From Pelagibacterales bacterium SAG-MED43 (GTDB taxonomy: Bacteria; Pseudomonadota; Alphaproteobacteria; Pelagibacterales; Pelagibacteraceae), in NCBI GenBank assembly GCA_014653535.1, contig JACWEK010000002.1:20447-84446 (forward strand): a stretch of DNA of 64,000 bases, written 5' to 3'. Shown one piece after another: positions 62,080-64,000 of this stretch. The notes below the pieces were generated by a model that made no database searches, was not told the DNA's origin, and saw nothing but the letters and a program-made list of their open reading frames with translations. Each line of letters opens with the position of its first letter. Position 1 is the stretch's first letter. Position numbers and translations under genes: made by a program.

Positions 62080-62975
62080 TGAATAACATTTTAATTATTG
62101 GATGTGGTTTATTAGGATCCTCATTATTAAGGGGTATTCATAAAAAAAAAATTGCAAAGAAAATATTTATTTATGAAAAATCAAAATCAAATGTTTTAAA
62201 AATAAAAAAATTAAGGCTTCCAGGTATAATTATTGATAAACTTGATAATGGAGCAGCTAGTTATGATTTAATAATTTTTTGTACCCCGATGAGTGAGTAT
62301 AAGAATCTTATCTTAAAGATAAATAATTTTATATCTTCTAAAACATTAATTACAGATGTTGGATCATCTAAAATGCAAACCTCAAAAATTATAAAAAAAT
62401 TCTTGAAAAAAGGTGTACATTGGACCCAAAGTCATCCTATTGCAGGCTCTGAAGTAAGTGGTCCAGAGCATGGGAAAGAAAATATATTTCAAGATCGTTG
62501 GTGTATTTTAATAAAAGAAAAAAATACAAAGAAAAAAAATTTAAATATTTTAAATAACTTTTGGAAAAAAATAGGATCAAAAGTGATGGTTATGACACCA
62601 GAAAAACATGATAAAATTTTTTCTATAACTAGTCACTTACCACATTTAATTGCTTATAATTTGGTGAAATCAGCACAAGATTTTGAAAAGAAACAAAAAT
62701 ATGACTTAGTTAAATTTAGCGCCGGGGGACTTAGAGATTTTTCAAGAATAGCAGCTTCAAATGAAATTATGTGGAGAGATATTTTTTTTAACAATAGTAA
62801 TAATATTTCAAAAGCTATTGATTTATTTATCAAAAATCTGAAAGCCTTTAAAAGGGATATAAATTTAAAAAATAATAAATCAATATTACAGAAATTGGTT
62901 CAAACTAAAAAAGTACGATCAAAAATTATTAAGTTAAAACAAGATATAAACAAACCTGACTTTGGTAGAAGTTAG
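62079..62975 (+). CDS. tyrA: TyrA, prephenate/arogenate dehydrogenase
   Basis: 298 residues. Dinucleotide-binding IIGCGLLGSSLLRGI, TDVGSSKMQ, and the active-site SHPIAGSEVSGPEHG are diagnostic. No chorismate mutase or ACT domain is fused. It makes 4-hydroxyphenylpyruvate (or tyrosine from arogenate); the coupled hisC gene would supply or use the amino group. Its end overlaps the next gene, on the other strand, by 4 bases. Confidence 0.92.
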   Translation: MNNILIIGCGLLGSSLLRGIHKKKIAKKIFIYEKSKSNVLKIKKLRLPGIIIDKLDNGAASYDLIIFCTPMSEYKNLILKINNFISSKTLITDVGSSKMQTSKIIKKFLKKGVHWTQSHPIAGSEVSGPEHGKENIFQDRWCILIKEKNTKKKNLNILNNFWKKIGSKVMVMTPEKHDKIFSITSHLPHLIAYNLVKSAQDFEKKQKYDLVKFSAGGLRDFSRIAASNEIMWRDIFFNNSNNISKAIDLFIKNLKAFKRDINLKNNKSILQKLVQTKKVRSKIIKLKQDINKPDFGRS

Positions 62976-63715
62976 AATTTTATTTTAGAAATTTTTCTAA
63001 TTTTAAGATTGGCAGTATCCAGTATCTTTGTAATAGTTTTTTTTATAGGCATAATTATTACTTTTTTTTCAGGACCATAAGCATGAATTAACTCTTTAGA
63101 GTTTATACAAATTGCAACATGACCTTTCCAAAATATTATATCTCCCTTTTGAAATTTTTTAGATACTTTTTTTATAGAATACTTTATTTGATCTTTTGTA
63201 TCCCGTGGATAAAATAAATTATTATAATAAAAAAATATTTGTAATAGAGCTGAACAATCAATTCCATTATAAGTTTTACCTCCCCAAAAATACTTAGTTT
63301 TCAGAAAAAGTTTAAATACTTTAAGAAAATTTTTCTCTTTATGAGTTATTTTTTTTATATCTTTCAGCATAACCCAGCAGTTCTTTTCAAATCTAACATA
63401 ATGTTTTTTTTCTTCAATTATTGATAATTTTGATCCAAAAGGTAAAATTTTTTTTGTTTTGATATTGGGTTTTTTAAATATATTTGCCTGAATATTACTT
63501 ACTTTATGGGTGATTTTTAATTTACTAACATATTTTTTATTATTAATGAAACCAACGTAATTATCAAATAAAGATTTTATTTTAATCCAACCCTTTCTTT
63601 TTGATAAAACTTTAAATTTTTCCCCGTATAATATTTGAGAAGTTACCTCTGAATTTTTATTAGGTAATTTATAAATATTTGAAAATGGTTCTTTAAAATA
63701 AAAATTATTTTTCAC
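62972..63715 (-). CDS. NlpC/P60 peptidase with SH3-like domains, likely cytoplasmic
   Basis: About 247 residues: two SH3-like segments in the first 120 residues (for example GEKFKVLSKRKGWIKIKS) and a C-terminal NlpC/P60 domain with Cys around residue 154 in YNGIDCSALLQ, His in FWKGHVAICI and a polar residue in LIHAYGP. No signal peptide is visible, unlike most cell-wall NlpC/P60 enzymes. The start overlaps the end of an AmpG-type permease gene by 11 bases. This fits a YkfC-like enzyme that cuts imported muropeptides at the gamma-D-Glu-DAP bond; that role is inferred. Confidence 0.85.
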   Translation of the reverse strand: MKNNFYFKEPFSNIYKLPNKNSEVTSQILYGEKFKVLSKRKGWIKIKSLFDNYVGFINNKKYVSKLKITHKVSNIQANIFKKPNIKTKKILPFGSKLSIIEEKKHYVRFEKNCWVMLKDIKKITHKEKNFLKVFKLFLKTKYFWGGKTYNGIDCSALLQIFFYYNNLFYPRDTKDQIKYSIKKVSKKFQKGDIIFWKGHVAICINSKELIHAYGPEKKVIIMPIKKTITKILDTANLKIRKISKIKF

Positions 63716-64000
63716 TAAGTTTTAGCTTATTCTTTATCATCCATAGACAAATTAGAGAAGGAATAACCATTATCGCAGTTAGTATAAAAAATATCCCCCA
63801 ATCCCCATTTAACCAGTCAACTAGAGCACCTGAAGATGATGCGAGAGTTGTCCGACCAGCTGTTCCAATTGATGCAAGTAACGCATACTGAGTGGCTGTA
63901 TATGTCCTATCTACCAGCAAAGATATAAAGGCAACGAAAGCAACGGTTGCAAATGCAGCGGCAATATCATCAAAAATTACCGCAAAAGCAAATAATAATT
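63705..64000 (-). CDS. ampG: C-terminal part of AmpG-type muropeptide permease (runs off the window)
   Basis: The frame stays open to the window edge; only about the last 98 residues are present. FDDIAAAFATVAFVAFISLL followed by YTATQYALLASIGTAGRT and LASSSGALVDWL match the conserved late region of AmpG in the major facilitator superfamily, which imports anhydro-muropeptides for cell-wall recycling. The last membrane segment is WGIFFILTAIMVIPSLICLW, ending in a basic tail. Confidence 0.85.
   Translation of the reverse strand, partial: LLFAFAVIFDDIAAAFATVAFVAFISLLVDRTYTATQYALLASIGTAGRTTLASSSGALVDWLNGDWGIFFILTAIMVIPSLICLWMIKNKLKLSEK

Overview
The window is a gene-dense, very AT-rich stretch of chromosome with intergenic gaps of a few bases, frequent start/stop overlaps and no insertion sequence, prophage, tRNA, rRNA or CRISPR array that I can see. 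Gene content and order point to the SAR11 clade (Pelagibacterales, close to 'Candidatus Pelagibacter'). The clearest markers are a dmdC-dmdB-hydrolase-dmdA cluster for DMSP demethylation whose DmdA closely resembles the characterised Pelagibacter enzyme from memory, a SAM-II riboswitch before metX, a TRAP transporter next to several 2-hydroxyacid oxidoreductases, and typical alphaproteobacterial gene orders (priA-atpHAGDC, rplU-rpmA-obgE-proBA, sdhCDAB-mdh-sucCDAB-lpd).

Layout. 1-3.4 kb: cytochrome c maturation genes ccmD-E-F-G-H, followed by a PagL-like outer-membrane lipid A deacylase. 4-14.4 kb: a 2-hydroxyacid/2-oxoacid locus with two tandem FMN-dependent hydroxyacid oxidases, an aminotransferase, a D-lactate-type FAD dehydrogenase, an NAD(P) 2-hydroxyacid dehydrogenase, a three-part TRAP transporter (with a strong terminator between the binding protein and the permeases) and an amidase. 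14.4-17 kb: a 58-residue membrane protein, a DMT-family permease, a membrane-anchored alpha/beta hydrolase and an unrecognised secreted protein. 17-20.2 kb: dapF-ftsY on the minus strand, divergent from ffh, with a folded RNA leader before ffh. 20.2-25.1 kb: rpsP-trmD-rplS (rimM absent; both ribosomal proteins carry charged tails) and leuC-leuD-leuB. 25.2-30.4 kb: the dmd cluster. 30.5-44.9 kb: asd, then a TCA-cycle block (sdhCDAB, mmsA, mdh, sucCDAB, lpd). 44.9-51.8 kb: priA and the F1 ATP synthase operon. 51.8-58.3 kb (minus): rplU-rpmA-obgE-proB-proA-nadD-rsfS-ctpA-rppH. 58.4-60.9 kb (minus): metX-metW-gloB under a SAM-II riboswitch. 61-63 kb: hisC-tyrA. 63-64 kb (minus): the 3' end of an ampG-type permease and an NlpC/P60 peptidase.

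How the genes work together. Lactate-like or 2-oxo acids brought in by the TRAP system can be oxidised by the neighbouring dehydrogenases to feed the TCA enzymes encoded further on. The dmd genes deliver methyl groups to folate and reduced sulfur to the cell, while metX/metW make methionine under SAM control. The most striking observation is that both residues that normally ligate heme b in succinate dehydrogenase are replaced (SdhC His to Gln, SdhD His to Phe, with no histidine at all in SdhD) while the quinone-site residues remain, suggesting a heme-free complex II. The second is a compact RNA in front of ffh, modelled as three hairpins closed by an outer stem. All functions are read from sequence and family knowledge; nothing was searched or computed.
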